Part shown: positions 36,171 through 45,421 of the stretch, piece after piece
Layout of the letters: each line of letters starts with the position of its first letter
Numbering within the stretch: the first letter of the stretch is position 1
From: Actibacterium sp. 188UL27-1
Lineage (GTDB): Bacteria > Pseudomonadota > Alphaproteobacteria > Rhodobacterales > Rhodobacteraceae
DNA: 64,000 nt
Assembly: GCF_016901225.1 (NCBI RefSeq)
Contig: NZ_JAFEUL010000006.1
Span: 173,367 to 237,366, forward strand
Direction of reading: 5' to 3'
The notes under the pieces: model-generated
Told to the model about the DNA's origin: nothing
Database searches by the model: none
What the model saw: the letters and a program-made list of their open reading frames with translations, nothing else
Program-made: the position numbers and the translations under genes

Positions 36171-37325
36171 TCATTCGGACTGCCGCTGCGCTTCAATCTC
36201 GCGCCAGCGAGAGACGTTTTCGTTATGCTCTGCCAGCGTCTCGGCAAAGGCATGACCGCCCGTGCCATCGGCCACAAAGAACAAGTAGCTGGTGCTGTCG
36301 GGGTTCAACGCGGCGCGGATCGCCTCTGCCCCTGGATTGGCAATCGGGGTCGGCGGCAAACCGTCAATAACATAAGTGTTATAAGGGGTTTCACGGCGTA
36401 GCTCACTCTGTCGCAACCCCCGGCCCAACGCGCCTTGGCCCTTGGTGATCCCATAGATCACGGTTGGGTCCGTCTGCAGGCGCATCCCCTGGTTCAGACG
36501 ATTGACAAAGACGCTGGCAACCCTACGACGCTCATCTGCGATGGCAGTCTCCTTCTCCACGATCGAGGCCAGAACCAGTGCTTCCTCGGCGCTTTGCAAC
36601 GGCACATTTGTATCGCGCGCAGCCCATAGATCGGCCAAGATGCGAGACTGCTTTTGTTGCATCTGGGAGAGAATCTGTGCCCGGTCGTCGCCGCTTTGCA
36701 CATCATAACTGTCGGGCGCCAGCATACCTTCGGCAGGAACCTCGGCAATATCGCCTTGCAGAAACTCCGCCTTGCGCAGCGCATCGACCACTTGCCAGCT
36801 TGTCGCCCCCTCGGCCAAGGTCACCCGCAGCCGGGCGTCGGCGCGTTCCAGAACCTGTTCATATTCCGCCGGCACCTCGTCCTCGCCCGGTGCGAAGGAC
36901 AGCAGCTGCCGGTAATCATTCGTCGCCGGATCCAGTTCGCGCACGACGATGCTGGTCCGCAAAACCCCAATCCGGTAATTCACATCCGTTCCGCAGGTAT
37001 TTCGCCCTCCGCGGGTGATGGTATCTACAATCTCTTCCATGCTGCTGCCGGGTTGCACAAGAAAGCTTCCGGCCTTCAGCAAACCGGTCTTGTCTGTATA
37101 ATCTGCCCCCATCCGAAAGATGGCACCATTGGCGACCGCCCCTTTCTCCACCAGATCACGCGACACGACAGTCATATTCGATCCAGGCTCAACCTGAAGG
37201 CAAATCGCCTCAACCAGCGGACCAGACCCGCGATAGGTGCTTTGGGCCCAACCGATGCCGATGGCCGCCCCGATCAAGGCCACCACAAAAACGGTCAATG
37301 CGTTCGATGCCAGCGCTCTCCACAT
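36171..37325 (-). CDS. mltG: Endolytic murein transglycosylase
   Basis: 384-residue inner-membrane enzyme that cuts nascent glycan strands and sets their length. N-terminal membrane span (about 8-27), LysM-like region, and the YceG/MltG catalytic domain with ASIVEKETAIADERRRVASVFVNRL (catalytic Glu near 256), TDPTVIYGI, SPYNTY-like RETPYNTYVIDGLPPTPIANPG and the ending YLFFVADGTGGHAF. Start overlaps the fabF stop (TGATG). The last gene of the fatty-acid operon; the pairing fabF-mltG is common in Rhodobacterales, and the GTA cluster follows. Confidence 0.95.
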   Translation of the reverse strand: MWRALASNALTVFVVALIGAAIGIGWAQSTYRGSGPLVEAICLQVEPGSNMTVVSRDLVEKGAVANGAIFRMGADYTDKTGLLKAGSFLVQPGSSMEEIVDTITRGGRNTCGTDVNYRIGVLRTSIVVRELDPATNDYRQLLSFAPGEDEVPAEYEQVLERADARLRVTLAEGATSWQVVDALRKAEFLQGDIAEVPAEGMLAPDSYDVQSGDDRAQILSQMQQKQSRILADLWAARDTNVPLQSAEEALVLASIVEKETAIADERRRVASVFVNRLNQGMRLQTDPTVIYGITKGQGALGRGLRQSELRRETPYNTYVIDGLPPTPIANPGAEAIRAALNPDSTSYLFFVADGTGGHAFAETLAEHNENVSRWREIEAQRQSE

Positions 37326-38587
37326 CAGTCAGCCACCTGTCCCAGAACCAGGGACGCATTGGTGCCACCAAACCCAAAGGAATTGGACAGGGCCACCTTG
37401 ATCTCCCGTTCATGCTTGGCATTGGCCGCCAGATTTAGGGCACTGTCGACAGCCGGATTGTCCAGATTGATGGTAGGCGGTGCCACCTGATCCCGCAGGG
37501 CCAGGATGCAGAAAATCGCCTCGACCGCGCCCGCCGCACCCAGCAGATGCCCAATGGCAGATTTGGTCGAACTCATCGTCGCCCCGCCCGCCGCATCGCC
37601 CAACAAACGCTCAACCGCGCCCAGCTCTATCGTATCGGCCATGGTGGACGTGCCATGGGCATTGATGTAATCCACGGCGCTCGGCTCCAGCTGGGCCCGT
37701 TTCAACGCGGCCTTCATCGAACGTTCGGCCCCGTCGCCCGTCTCATCCGGTGCAGTGATATGAAAGGCATCGCCCGACATGCCATAGCCCAGCACCTCGG
37801 CATAGATCTTGGCCCCGCGGGCCCGCGCATGTTCCAACTCTTCCAGAACCACAACTCCGGCGCCCTCGCCCATCACAAACCCGTCGCGGTCGGCATCATA
37901 AGGGCGGCTCGCCGCCTCCGGATCATCCCCCCGCTTGGTCGACAAAGCCTTGCAGGCGTTGAACCCGGCGATGCCGATCTCCCCGATAGGGCTTTCCGCG
38001 CCGCCTGCGATCATCACATCGGCATCGTCCCACATGATCAGCCGCGCCGCGTCCCCAATGGCATGGGCGCCCGTCGAACAAGCCGTCACCACGGCGTGGT
38101 TGGGCCCCTTGAACCCATAGCGAATGCCCACCTGCCCCGAAACAAGATTGATCAGCGCGCCCGGCACAAAGAACGGCGAGACCCGCCGCGGTCCCTTGTC
38201 CCGCAATGTGATCGAGGTATCGGCGATGGAGTTGAGCCCGCCAATCCCGGATCCAATCAACACGCCCGTACGCAACCGATCCTCAAGGTCCTCGGGCATC
38301 CAGCCTGCATCGCGCACGGCCTGATCCGCCGCCGCCATGCCAAACAGGATAAAGGTGTCGACCTTGCGCTGCTCCTTCGGCTGCATCCAATCATCGGGAT
38401 TAAACGTTCCATCGCTGCCATCGCCGCGCGGCACCTCGCAGGCATAGGTCGTGGCCATATGGCTCGCATCGAACTGCTGGATCGTGCCTGCTCCGGAGTG
38501 CCCCGCCAAAAGCCTGCTCCAGGTCTCTTCGACACCGCAAGCCAGCGGAGACACAATGCCCATACCCGTGATTACCACACGCCGCAT
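37325..38587 (-). CDS. fabF: Beta-ketoacyl-ACP synthase II
   Basis: Condensing enzyme of fatty-acid elongation. 420 residues with catalytic Cys170 (VTACSTGAHAIGDA), His311 (NAHGTSTMADTIE) and His347 (KSAIGHLLGAAGA). The start at 38587 follows GAGGGTGGG and gives the usual MRRVVITGMGIVSPL; the frame extends upstream without a site. It is 395 bases from acpP and separated from it by a terminator and a half palindrome, so it probably has its own promoter. Confidence 0.95.
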   Translation of the reverse strand: MRRVVITGMGIVSPLACGVEETWSRLLAGHSGAGTIQQFDASHMATTYACEVPRGDGSDGTFNPDDWMQPKEQRKVDTFILFGMAAADQAVRDAGWMPEDLEDRLRTGVLIGSGIGGLNSIADTSITLRDKGPRRVSPFFVPGALINLVSGQVGIRYGFKGPNHAVVTACSTGAHAIGDAARLIMWDDADVMIAGGAESPIGEIGIAGFNACKALSTKRGDDPEAASRPYDADRDGFVMGEGAGVVVLEELEHARARGAKIYAEVLGYGMSGDAFHITAPDETGDGAERSMKAALKRAQLEPSAVDYINAHGTSTMADTIELGAVERLLGDAAGGATMSSTKSAIGHLLGAAGAVEAIFCILALRDQVAPPTINLDNPAVDSALNLAANAKHEREIKVALSNSFGFGGTNASLVLGQVAD

Positions 38588-38928
38588 CAACCCACCCTCA
38601 TATCGTTTCTTGTTAGCGTTGTAATACACGCCTCACCAAGCAAGGAGCAAGAGCGCCCGCACATCAGGCGGCAACGCCCCGCTCTGAAATCAGATGTCGC
38701 TCGGCGCCCACAGCACGTTCTCCCCCAACTTCGCTCGTGGTGTTGGCCTGATATGCCGACTGCAGCTGGCTAGTCAGCAAAAACGCAAGCAGAACCCTAC
38801 GAGACACACACACATAAGAGCCGACCATCGCCCCCATCATGTGTTCCTAAATATCCCCGCCGGAGGCAAATACCTTTCACAAATCACCAAGTGCCCCCAA
38901 GTGATCGCCACCCAGCGCACCAAAACGC
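38588..38928. other. Intergenic region between acpP and fabF with a half palindromic repeat
   Basis: About 340 bases without a gene. 38835-38868 (CATCATGTGT ... ATATCCCCGCCGGAGGCA) is a left half of the dispersed repeat; the right arm is missing. The stretch must include the fabF promoter on the minus strand, but no clear -35/-10 pair was found. Confidence 0.6.
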
Positions 38929-38954
38929 AAAAAGCGCCCCCAAGGGCGCTTTTT
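38929..38954 (-). terminator. Bidirectional terminator after acpP
   Basis: Perfect 11-bp stem AAAAAGCGCCC (38929-38939) with GGGCGCTTTTT (38944-38954), 4-base loop, giving a T5 tract in either direction. It lies 29 bases past the acpP stop and separates acpP from fabF. Confidence 0.85.
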
Positions 38955-38982
38955 GGCAGTCTATCAGAAACGCGATCCGCAG

Positions 38983-39216
38983 TCAGGCGGCTTCGGTGAT
39001 GAACTTCACGGCGTCGCCAAAGGTCTGGATGGTTTCAGCAGCATCATCCGGGATCTCGATCCCAAATTCTTCTTCGAACGCCATGACCAACTCAACGGTG
39101 TCCAGGCTATCCGCGCCCAGGTCGTCAATGAACGAGGCAGATTCAACAACTTTATCTTCGTCGACGCTCAGGTGCTCGACAACAATCTTTTTAACGCGAT
39201 CCGCGATGTCGCTCAT
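38983..39216 (-). CDS. acpP: Acyl carrier protein
   Basis: 77-residue carrier of growing fatty acids. Phosphopantetheine is attached to Ser37 in [14 protein letters not shown]. Strongly acidic, as expected. It is flanked by a terminator on the 3' side and a long leader on the 5' side, consistent with a separate, highly expressed transcript between fabG and fabF. Confidence 0.97.
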   Translation of the reverse strand: MSDIADRVKKIVVEHLSVDEDKVVESASFIDDLGADSLDTVELVMAFEEEFGIEIPDDAAETIQTFGDAVKFITEAA

Positions 39217-39399
39217 GGTCTTATATCCTCATAGATGGGTGGAGCAGCGCTCCAATTCCGTGTCCCTCACTCCTTGCGGAGCTGCTCATAAACGCTCTTG
39301 CCAGCGCCGTTTGGTGTGCTCCGTCACCGAAGCGGTTTATCCCGTCTGTGGCGGGGTTTCGCCCGACGTTCCGGAAGACCGGGGCCGAAATCTGCGCCG

Positions 39400-39427
39400 C
39401 CTATAGCATAGTCCTTTCGTAAGGCAA
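39400..39427 (-). promoter_or_regulatory. Candidate sigma-70-type promoter of acpP
   Basis: Minus strand TTGCCT (39427-39422), 16-base spacer, TATAGG (39405-39400). Transcription would start near 39392, giving a leader of about 175 bases before the acpP ATG. The region 39217-39524 otherwise holds no gene. Confidence 0.45.
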
Positions 39428-39524
39428 ACGCTTTCGCTGGTCCCCGCATCTGGAGCATCAGACATGGGAAAGCGCGGCCAGAACTGCAAGATCGGGTCAG
39501 GAATAGCCAACCCGAACGCCCCGT

Positions 39525-40262
39525 TTAAACCATCGCCATGCCGCCATTCACATGCAGAACGGTTCCCGTCACATAGGCTGCCTCTGGGCTCGCCAGGTAT
39601 AAAGCGGCGGCGGCAATCTCGTCGGCCTGTCCCATGCGACCGGCCGGGATCTGGGCCAGGATCTTGGTCTTTTGGTCATCGATCAGCTTGTCGGTCATGG
39701 CAGTGGTGATAAAGCCGGGCGCCACGGCGTTTACGGTGATGCCCCGGCTCGCTACCTCATAGGCCAAGGATTTCGACATCCCGACCATCCCCGCCTTTGA
39801 GGCTGCATAATTGCCTTGCCCCGGATTGCCCGTGGCCCCCACGACAGAGCTGATATTGACAATCCGCCCCCAGCGCGCCTTCATCATGCCTCGCAACACT
39901 CCGCGGCACAGACGCATGGTGGAGGTCAGATTGACCTCGATCACGCTGGCCCATTCCTCATCGGACATACGCATGAACAGGTTATCCCGCGTGATGCCTG
40001 CATTATTCACCAATATATCGACGCCGCCCATGACCTCCGCCGCCTGTTTGGGTAGCGCCTCCACCGCATCCGCATCGCTCAGATTACACGGGGTGACATG
40101 GGCCCGGTCGCCCAGATCCGCCGCCAACTCCTCCAGCGGCCCGGTCCGGGTGCCCGACAGCGCGACAGTGGCCCCCGCGCCATGGAGCGCCCGGGCAATC
40201 CCTGCGCCGATCCCACCGGACGCTCCGGTGATCAGGGCGCGCTTTTCAGTCAGGTCAAACAT
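39525..40262 (-). CDS. fabG: 3-oxoacyl-ACP reductase
   Basis: NADPH-dependent reductase of fatty-acid elongation. 245 residues: TGASGGIG (12-19), NNAG (86-89), Ser138/139, Tyr152 and Lys156 (YAASK), and the typical end VTGTVLHVNGGMAMV. The ATG at 40262 follows GGAGGAG. In many relatives fabD lies directly upstream; here two unrelated genes lie between. Confidence 0.95.
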   Translation of the reverse strand: MFDLTEKRALITGASGGIGAGIARALHGAGATVALSGTRTGPLEELAADLGDRAHVTPCNLSDADAVEALPKQAAEVMGGVDILVNNAGITRDNLFMRMSDEEWASVIEVNLTSTMRLCRGVLRGMMKARWGRIVNISSVVGATGNPGQGNYAASKAGMVGMSKSLAYEVASRGITVNAVAPGFITTAMTDKLIDDQKTKILAQIPAGRMGQADEIAAAALYLASPEAAYVTGTVLHVNGGMAMV

Positions 40263-40368
40263 GGGGGCTCCTCCGCGATTTTGGTGCACACGCCCATGAC
40301 ACGCCCCGTCAAAAGGCGCAATGTCTCGTCGCGTGCAACCAACCGACGACATGTCCACCGATCAGGTG

Positions 40369-41091
40369 CTAAGCGCGGGCCAGCAACGTGAAGGTCCCCG
40401 GTATCGCCCTGTCGCCCATTTCAGGATGCTCGTCCAGGCGGGTGATCGTAAAGTTGTTCTCCACGATGGCAGTCACAACCTCTCCCAGCGTCCAGAAGCG
40501 ATAAGCGCACATACCAAGGGACGGCCCATCGGCATTCGGATTGGGGACATCGCCCTCGACCAGCCCATCGAAAAAATAGTCATGCGGTCCCTCCGGCCAA
40601 AATAGCTTGCGTTGGACGGGATGAAACTCATTCAGAAAAAGCATCCCGCCATCCCTTGTCAGGCGGCGCAGGACACCGAAAAACGCGCTCAGGTCCTGAT
40701 GATAGTGCAGAATACCAAGTTCCAGGACGAGCACATCAAACTTGTGCGGCAAATCAAGGCGTTCAACCTCCAGTATATCGCAGACATCGTAGTCGATTGA
40801 GACATCCGCCGCCTTTGCAAGATCCATGGCAAATCGCTCGTTCTCCTCAGAGAAATCGATGACCTGCACCTTGGCGCCCAGAAGGGCAAGCGCAACGGCA
40901 ATGCGGCCATGTGAGCCTTGAACATTGCAAATGCGCTTACCCCCAACCTCGCCCAGATAAGGCGAGAGGCGCCGCACCACATGTTGAGGATCTGATACGA
41001 TCCGATCTGCGGCCTCGGCGGCCTCACCAAAGGCAAATCGCCAGGCGTCGTAACGACCTGCAGTCCAGGCTTTTCGATTTGCCTCAGTCAT
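40369..41091 (-). CDS. Class I SAM-dependent methyltransferase
   Basis: 240-residue predicted methyltransferase. Motif I-like ICNVQGSHGRIAVALALLGAKVQVIDFSEEN (in parts; about 55-85), acidic DVCDILEVERLDLP and the motif IV region FDVLVLELGILHYHQDL. NVQGSHG replaces the usual DxGxGxG, so the SAM loop is atypical, but its layout is right. Substrate unknown. It sits between fabG and an ankyrin gene on the same strand, 106 bases upstream of fabG's start. Confidence 0.8.
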   Translation of the reverse strand: MTEANRKAWTAGRYDAWRFAFGEAAEAADRIVSDPQHVVRRLSPYLGEVGGKRICNVQGSHGRIAVALALLGAKVQVIDFSEENERFAMDLAKAADVSIDYDVCDILEVERLDLPHKFDVLVLELGILHYHQDLSAFFGVLRRLTRDGGMLFLNEFHPVQRKLFWPEGPHDYFFDGLVEGDVPNPNADGPSLGMCAYRFWTLGEVVTAIVENNFTITRLDEHPEMGDRAIPGTFTLLARA

Positions 41092-41322
41092 CTTGCGGCT
41101 CCTATCCAAGGTCACTTTTGTCGCCCAGGGCCGCAAAGGTGATGCGCAAAAATCAACCCCTCAATGGCCAATCCTGCAGCATGGATGTCTGCGCCAGTCG
41201 CGACAAACCGGCGATAACTCCCGCCCTGCGTCAGATGCAGGCCCAATTCAAATCTGCGGCGGTTGATGATCTTTCACCAGCGGTCTTGAGCAACGTCTGC
41301 CACCTGACCTGGTTTGAGGTCG

Positions 41323-41880
41323 CTACTCGGTTGCGCCGGCACTGACGAGCAGATCAACGATTTCGGGATCGACCTCCAGCGCCTTGGCGACAGCCAGTAC
41401 GGTTTGGCCAGCGGAATTGCGGGCGTTGGGATCGGCGCCCGCCCCCAGCAGCGCGGCAATCATGTCAAAGCTGTCCGCTTCGGCAAGAAACAGCATCAGT
41501 GGTGTGCGCCCCTCATTATCCCTGACGTCGGGATCCGCGCCCGCAGCCAAAACCACCGGAACAAACTCGGGATCGATCAGGATGTGCAACAGCGCGTGTC
41601 CCTGATCGTTTCGGGCATTCACATCGGCACCATGGTCAATCAGCAGCGATAGCTTGGCCGCAAAATCGCTGTAATCCAGCACATGGATTGCCTGAAACCC
41701 GTAGCGATCCTGTACCGTTGCTAGGGCCGAGTTCTGCGCCAGGGCAGCTGCAACCTCAGACGCCGCGCCGGTCTGAACCAAGGCGTGAAATTGGGCAACC
41801 TCATCTGCACTGGGGTCCGCCGCGACGGCAGATACCAACCCCATGAAGATCTTGGTCAGCAGAACTCGAAATGTTGTCAT
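41323..41880 (-). CDS. Exported ankyrin-repeat protein
   Basis: 185-residue protein with an N-terminal hydrophobic stretch (about 4-21, ending AVAA; probable signal peptide) and about four ankyrin repeats (LLIDHGADVNARNDQGHALLH, VLAAGADPDVRDNEGRTPLM, LLGAGADPNARNSAGQTVL; about 80-180). Ankyrins mediate protein contacts; the partner is unknown. It lies 69 bases downstream of fabD on the same strand. The 230 bases after its stop, before the methyltransferase start, hold no gene. Confidence 0.8.
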   Translation of the reverse strand: MTTFRVLLTKIFMGLVSAVAADPSADEVAQFHALVQTGAASEVAAALAQNSALATVQDRYGFQAIHVLDYSDFAAKLSLLIDHGADVNARNDQGHALLHILIDPEFVPVVLAAGADPDVRDNEGRTPLMLFLAEADSFDMIAALLGAGADPNARNSAGQTVLAVAKALEVDPEIVDLLVSAGATE

Positions 41881-41948
41881 CGGTTCAAATGCCTTTGCCT
41901 AGGTCGCCGATCGCAGGCGAGCCCTGGGCCCGCCGATCTCAAGTGCCT

Positions 41949-42878
41949 CTATCCCGCCAGCACGGCCTTGATGTCGTCAGGTGTGCCGATGGCGCGGGTG
42001 GCCACGGATCTGTCGATACGGCGGATCATGCCGGACAGGGCTTTGCCTGCGCCCAACTCCCACATTTCCGTCACGCCCTGACCGGCCATCCAGATCACGG
42101 TTTCCCGCCAGCGGACGGATCCTGTGACCTGATCGACCAACAGGGACCGGATCGTGGTCGGGTCGGTTTCAGCGCGCGCCTCGATATTGGCGACGACCGG
42201 CACGCTAGGTGCTCTGATTTCCACACCGTCCAGAGCCTGGGCCATGGCCCGTGCTGCGGGCTCCATCAACGCACAGTGGAAGGGGGCGGAAACCGGCAGC
42301 AACATCGCACGCTTGGCGCCTTTTTCCTTGGCGATCTCAACGGCGGCATCGACCGCGGCCTTGGCACCAGAGACGACAACTTGGGCGGGGTCATTGTCAT
42401 TGGCGGCCTGGCACACCCCGTGGGAGGCGGCCTCGTCCGCAACCTCTTTGACAGCGGCCAGATCCAGCCCCAGGATCACGGCCATCGCCCCTTCGCCCAC
42501 CGGCACGGCAGCCTGCATCGCGCGCCCACGCACGCGCAACAGCCGCGCCGTATCGCTGAGCGTGAAAGCCCCCGCCGCACATAACGCCGAGTATTCCCCC
42601 AGTGAATGACCGGCCACAAAAGAGGCGCTGTCGATTCCGATCCCGTCGGCCTGCAAAGCGCGCAGAGCAGCCATGGATGTGGCCATCAGCGCAGGTTGGG
42701 CATTCTCCGTTAGGGTCAATGTAGCGATATCGCCGTCCCAGATCAGGGTTGAGAGCTTTTCCCCCAGCGCGTCGTCCACTTCATCGAAGACGGCCCGTGC
42801 GGCCGGATAGGCCTCGGCCAGCGCCTTGCCCATGCCAATGGTCTGTGCGCCCTGCCCCGGAAATACGAATGCCCGCAT
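41949..42878 (-). CDS. fabD: Malonyl-CoA:ACP transacylase
   Basis: Loads malonyl units onto ACP. 309 residues: PGQGAQTIGMG near the start, catalytic Ser92 in GHSLGEY, catalytic His in PVSAPFHCALM (about 201), and GAGKALSGMIRR near the C-terminus. First gene of the fab region on this strand. Upstream, 176 bases separate it from the divergent cytochrome gene and should hold both promoters. Confidence 0.95.
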   Translation of the reverse strand: MRAFVFPGQGAQTIGMGKALAEAYPAARAVFDEVDDALGEKLSTLIWDGDIATLTLTENAQPALMATSMAALRALQADGIGIDSASFVAGHSLGEYSALCAAGAFTLSDTARLLRVRGRAMQAAVPVGEGAMAVILGLDLAAVKEVADEAASHGVCQAANDNDPAQVVVSGAKAAVDAAVEIAKEKGAKRAMLLPVSAPFHCALMEPAARAMAQALDGVEIRAPSVPVVANIEARAETDPTTIRSLLVDQVTGSVRWRETVIWMAGQGVTEMWELGAGKALSGMIRRIDRSVATRAIGTPDDIKAVLAG

Positions 42879-43054
42879 CGCGATATCCCTCCCTTACTGC
42901 CGGGTCGGTCTAGCCCCTGTGCCGGGCCTTGCCAAGCGGTCGGGCCCAGCGCGGGCACCAAAGCGCACAGAATCTGTGCGGACGAATTTATGACAAAACG
43001 GGAATAGACCCCTATCTTACCGCGTAACGCAGTGGACCATTTTAGGAGTGTCCC

Positions 43055-44263
43055 ATGGCCCTGACCAATTCTCCCGCCTTGTATGGCGGCGTCACGAAAA
43101 CACTGCATTGGCTGACCGTTCTTTTGATCTTTACCGTGATCCCGCTGGGTATCATCGCGCATAACTGGTCATTCGACACGTCAGAGGCACTGGCGACCAA
43201 GGCCATTTTATTCTCGTTTCACAAGACGGTGGGGGTCACGATCTTTTTCGTGGCATTGGCGCGGATCGCCTGGGCGGTGAGCCAGCCCAAGCCCGGGCTG
43301 CTCCATGCGGATCGCAAGGTCGAAAGCTGGCTGGCCGAGACGGTCCATTGGACATTGTATGCGGCCCTTGTGATCGTCCCACTGACCGGTTGGATCCACC
43401 ATTCGGCCACGACCGGATTTGCGCCGATCTGGTGGCCCTTTGGCCAGACACTGCCATTCGTGCCCAAAGATGAAGGGGTGGCCCAAACGTTTGCCGCCTT
43501 GCATATCGTGTTTGAGCGGGTCCTCGTGATCTCCCTGCTGTTGCATATCGCAGGCGCGCTGAAACATCATTTCGTGGACAAGGACGTGACGCTCAAGCGG
43601 ATGCTGCCCGGCGACGTCGATGCCCCTGCAGTGGGCAAGCATTCGGCCAGTACCGCACCGATGATCGCCGCGGCCGGAGCCTATGGGTTGGCTGTCATCG
43701 TGGGCCTTGGCCTTGGCGTCTTTGCCCAGAAAAGCACGGCGTCGGATGTGGCCGCGCTGGCAGAGGTTGAAACCGGGTGGGACGTTACCGAAGGCACCCT
43801 TGGTATCAGCGTCACGCAGCTGGGATCAGCGGTCGAAGGGAGCTTTGCCGATTGGACCGCCGCCATCGAATTTGCCGAGGAACCGACCGATGGCAGCCAC
43901 GGCACGGTCGAGGTGACCATCGCCATCGGCAGCCTGTCCTTGGGTTCTGTCACGGATCAGGCCATGGGGGCGGAATTCTTTGACGCGGGCAATTTCCCCA
44001 CGGCAACCTTTACCGCAGATATCCTGCCAGGCGACGGGGACGGATATGTGGCGGAGGGCGTGTTGAACCTGCGCGGTCAGGAAAGCCCCGTCACCCTGCC
44101 CTTCACGCTGACCCTCGATGGCGACACGGCCACGATGGAGGGCACCACGACGCTCGACCGTCGCAACTATGAGATCGGGATCCCCAGCTATTCCGACGAA
44201 AGCTCTGTCGGGTTCCCCGTCCCGGTCACCGTCACCCTGACGGCGCAGCGGGTCAGCGAATGA
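43055..44263 (+). CDS. Cytochrome b561-YceI fusion protein
   Basis: 402-residue membrane protein. The N-terminal half (1-185) is a four-helix cytochrome b561 with haem ligands in KTLHWLTV (His18), SFHKTVGV, VHWTLYAAL and LLLHIAGALKHHF. After a membrane span (about 205-225) the C-terminal part (about 238-400) is a periplasmic YceI beta barrel (WTAAIEFAEEP, VTIAIGSLSLGSV, FPTATFTADI, LNLRGQESPVTLPFTL), a fold that binds polyisoprenoids. The fusion suggests quinone- or isoprenoid-linked electron transfer. A Rieske remnant overlaps its stop. Confidence 0.9.
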   Translation: MALTNSPALYGGVTKTLHWLTVLLIFTVIPLGIIAHNWSFDTSEALATKAILFSFHKTVGVTIFFVALARIAWAVSQPKPGLLHADRKVESWLAETVHWTLYAALVIVPLTGWIHHSATTGFAPIWWPFGQTLPFVPKDEGVAQTFAALHIVFERVLVISLLLHIAGALKHHFVDKDVTLKRMLPGDVDAPAVGKHSASTAPMIAAAGAYGLAVIVGLGLGVFAQKSTASDVAALAEVETGWDVTEGTLGISVTQLGSAVEGSFADWTAAIEFAEEPTDGSHGTVEVTIAIGSLSLGSVTDQAMGAEFFDAGNFPTATFTADILPGDGDGYVAEGVLNLRGQESPVTLPFTLTLDGDTATMEGTTTLDRRNYEIGIPSYSDESSVGFPVPVTVTLTAQRVSE

Positions 44264-44913
44264 AGGAAACCCCGCCCTGCGGCGCTGCCATGGCGTGCCT
44301 TAATAGCCACCCGTCACGCCGCAGCTTTCTGCATTACGCCACCGCCAGTTTCGGGGCCGTGGCGGTCGGTGCGGGGCTTTGAGGAATATTGCAAAGCATG
44401 GCCCCCGATGCGACCGTAGCCGGCAGACAGGGCCCTGTTATCCGGTTGGACAAGATCGCTCCGGGCACCCAACAAACGGTCATCTCCGAAAACGAACCTG
44501 TTTTTGTGCGCCACCTGACACCCGCCCAACGGGACGAGGCCAGGGAGCAGATTGCAGCCGAAAACCTGTATAATCCGCTGGCCCGCAATGCCAACCTCTC
44601 TGCCGGTCTGTTGGCGCACCAAGACACCCGCATGGTTGCAGGCCATGCCATTGTCATCGTGACCGGACGGTGTACGCGGCGAGGCTGTGTGCCCATTCTG
44701 GATAGCGGGGATTTTGATGGCTGGTTCTGCCCCTGCTGCGCGGCGCATTATGACGTGCTGGGCCGTATTCGAAAGGGTATCGCCCCCCGCAACCTTGCCA
44801 TTCCGCGCTACCGCGTTTTGTCGGATCATCAGGTGCGCTTGCTGCCGCATGGGGCCGGGCCCAACCGCCACAAGATCGATGATCTGCTGTTCGGGCCAAG
44901 CGACCGAGGCTGA
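44260..44913 (+). pseudogene. Rieske iron-sulfur protein remnant (PetA-like), stop codon and lost ligands
   Basis: The frame starts in the stop of the b561-YceI gene (ATGA). It has a Tat-like start SRRSFLHYATASFGAVAVGAGL and then an in-frame TGA at 44380, where a tryptophan codon is likely in relatives; the same frame continues ILQSMAPDATVAG and VFVRHLTPAQRDEAR to the cluster domain. The cluster domain is also damaged: box 1 reads CTRRGC instead of CTHLGC and box 2 CPCCAAHYD instead of CPCHGSHYD, so both ligand histidines are missing. It cannot bind a normal 2Fe-2S cluster. The intact bc1 Rieske must be elsewhere. Confidence 0.85.
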
Positions 44914-44968
44914 CGGCCACCGCCAGACCATGCTAAACCACGCCCTGAATATTCAGGGAGGACCGACC

Positions 44969-45340
44969 ATGCCAATACAGGGATCCTGCCATTGCGGTGC
45001 GGTGACCTACGCCTTTGATGATCAACCGACCGCGGCCACGCGGTGCAACTGTTCGATCTGCCGCAAACTCGGCGCGGTCTGGATCTATGCCGATGCCGCG
45101 CGGGTCACCTTTACCGCAGCGGAGGATGCGTTGGTCAGATATTCCCACGGCGACCGCGCGCTGGCCTTTCACTCCTGTGCGACCTGCGGTGCGACGACCC
45201 ATTGGGCGATGCGGGTTGATCCGGGTCAGGGAAAAATCGCCGTTAACCTGATGCTGGCCGATCCGGAGGTGATCAATCAGGTGCCTGTCCGGCATTTCGA
45301 TGGCGCAGAGACCTGGACCTTTCTGGAGGATGACGACTGA
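44969..45340 (+). CDS. GFA/CENP-V family zinc-binding protein
   Basis: 123-residue protein of the glutathione-dependent formaldehyde-activating (GFA) family. Zinc-ligand cysteines: Cys7 and Cys9 (SCHCG), Cys26, Cys28 and Cys31 (CNCSIC), and Cys70, Cys73 (CATC). Members bind two zincs and may act on S-hydroxymethyl-glutathione; the specific role of this one is not known. A strong ribosome-binding site (CAGGGAGGACC) supports the start. Confidence 0.85.
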   Translation: MPIQGSCHCGAVTYAFDDQPTAATRCNCSICRKLGAVWIYADAARVTFTAAEDALVRYSHGDRALAFHSCATCGATTHWAMRVDPGQGKIAVNLMLADPEVINQVPVRHFDGAETWTFLEDDD

Positions 45341-45421
45341 ACCCTGCCGCGCAATCTTTGTCACGCGCCATTCATTTGACGGACCAAGATATGCCCGGGA
45401 GACGGCCAGCCCCGCTCCGGC

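Noticed and set aside
37547..38773. 408-residue antisense frame across fabF
   Set aside because: Composition is shadow-like and fabF is unambiguous.
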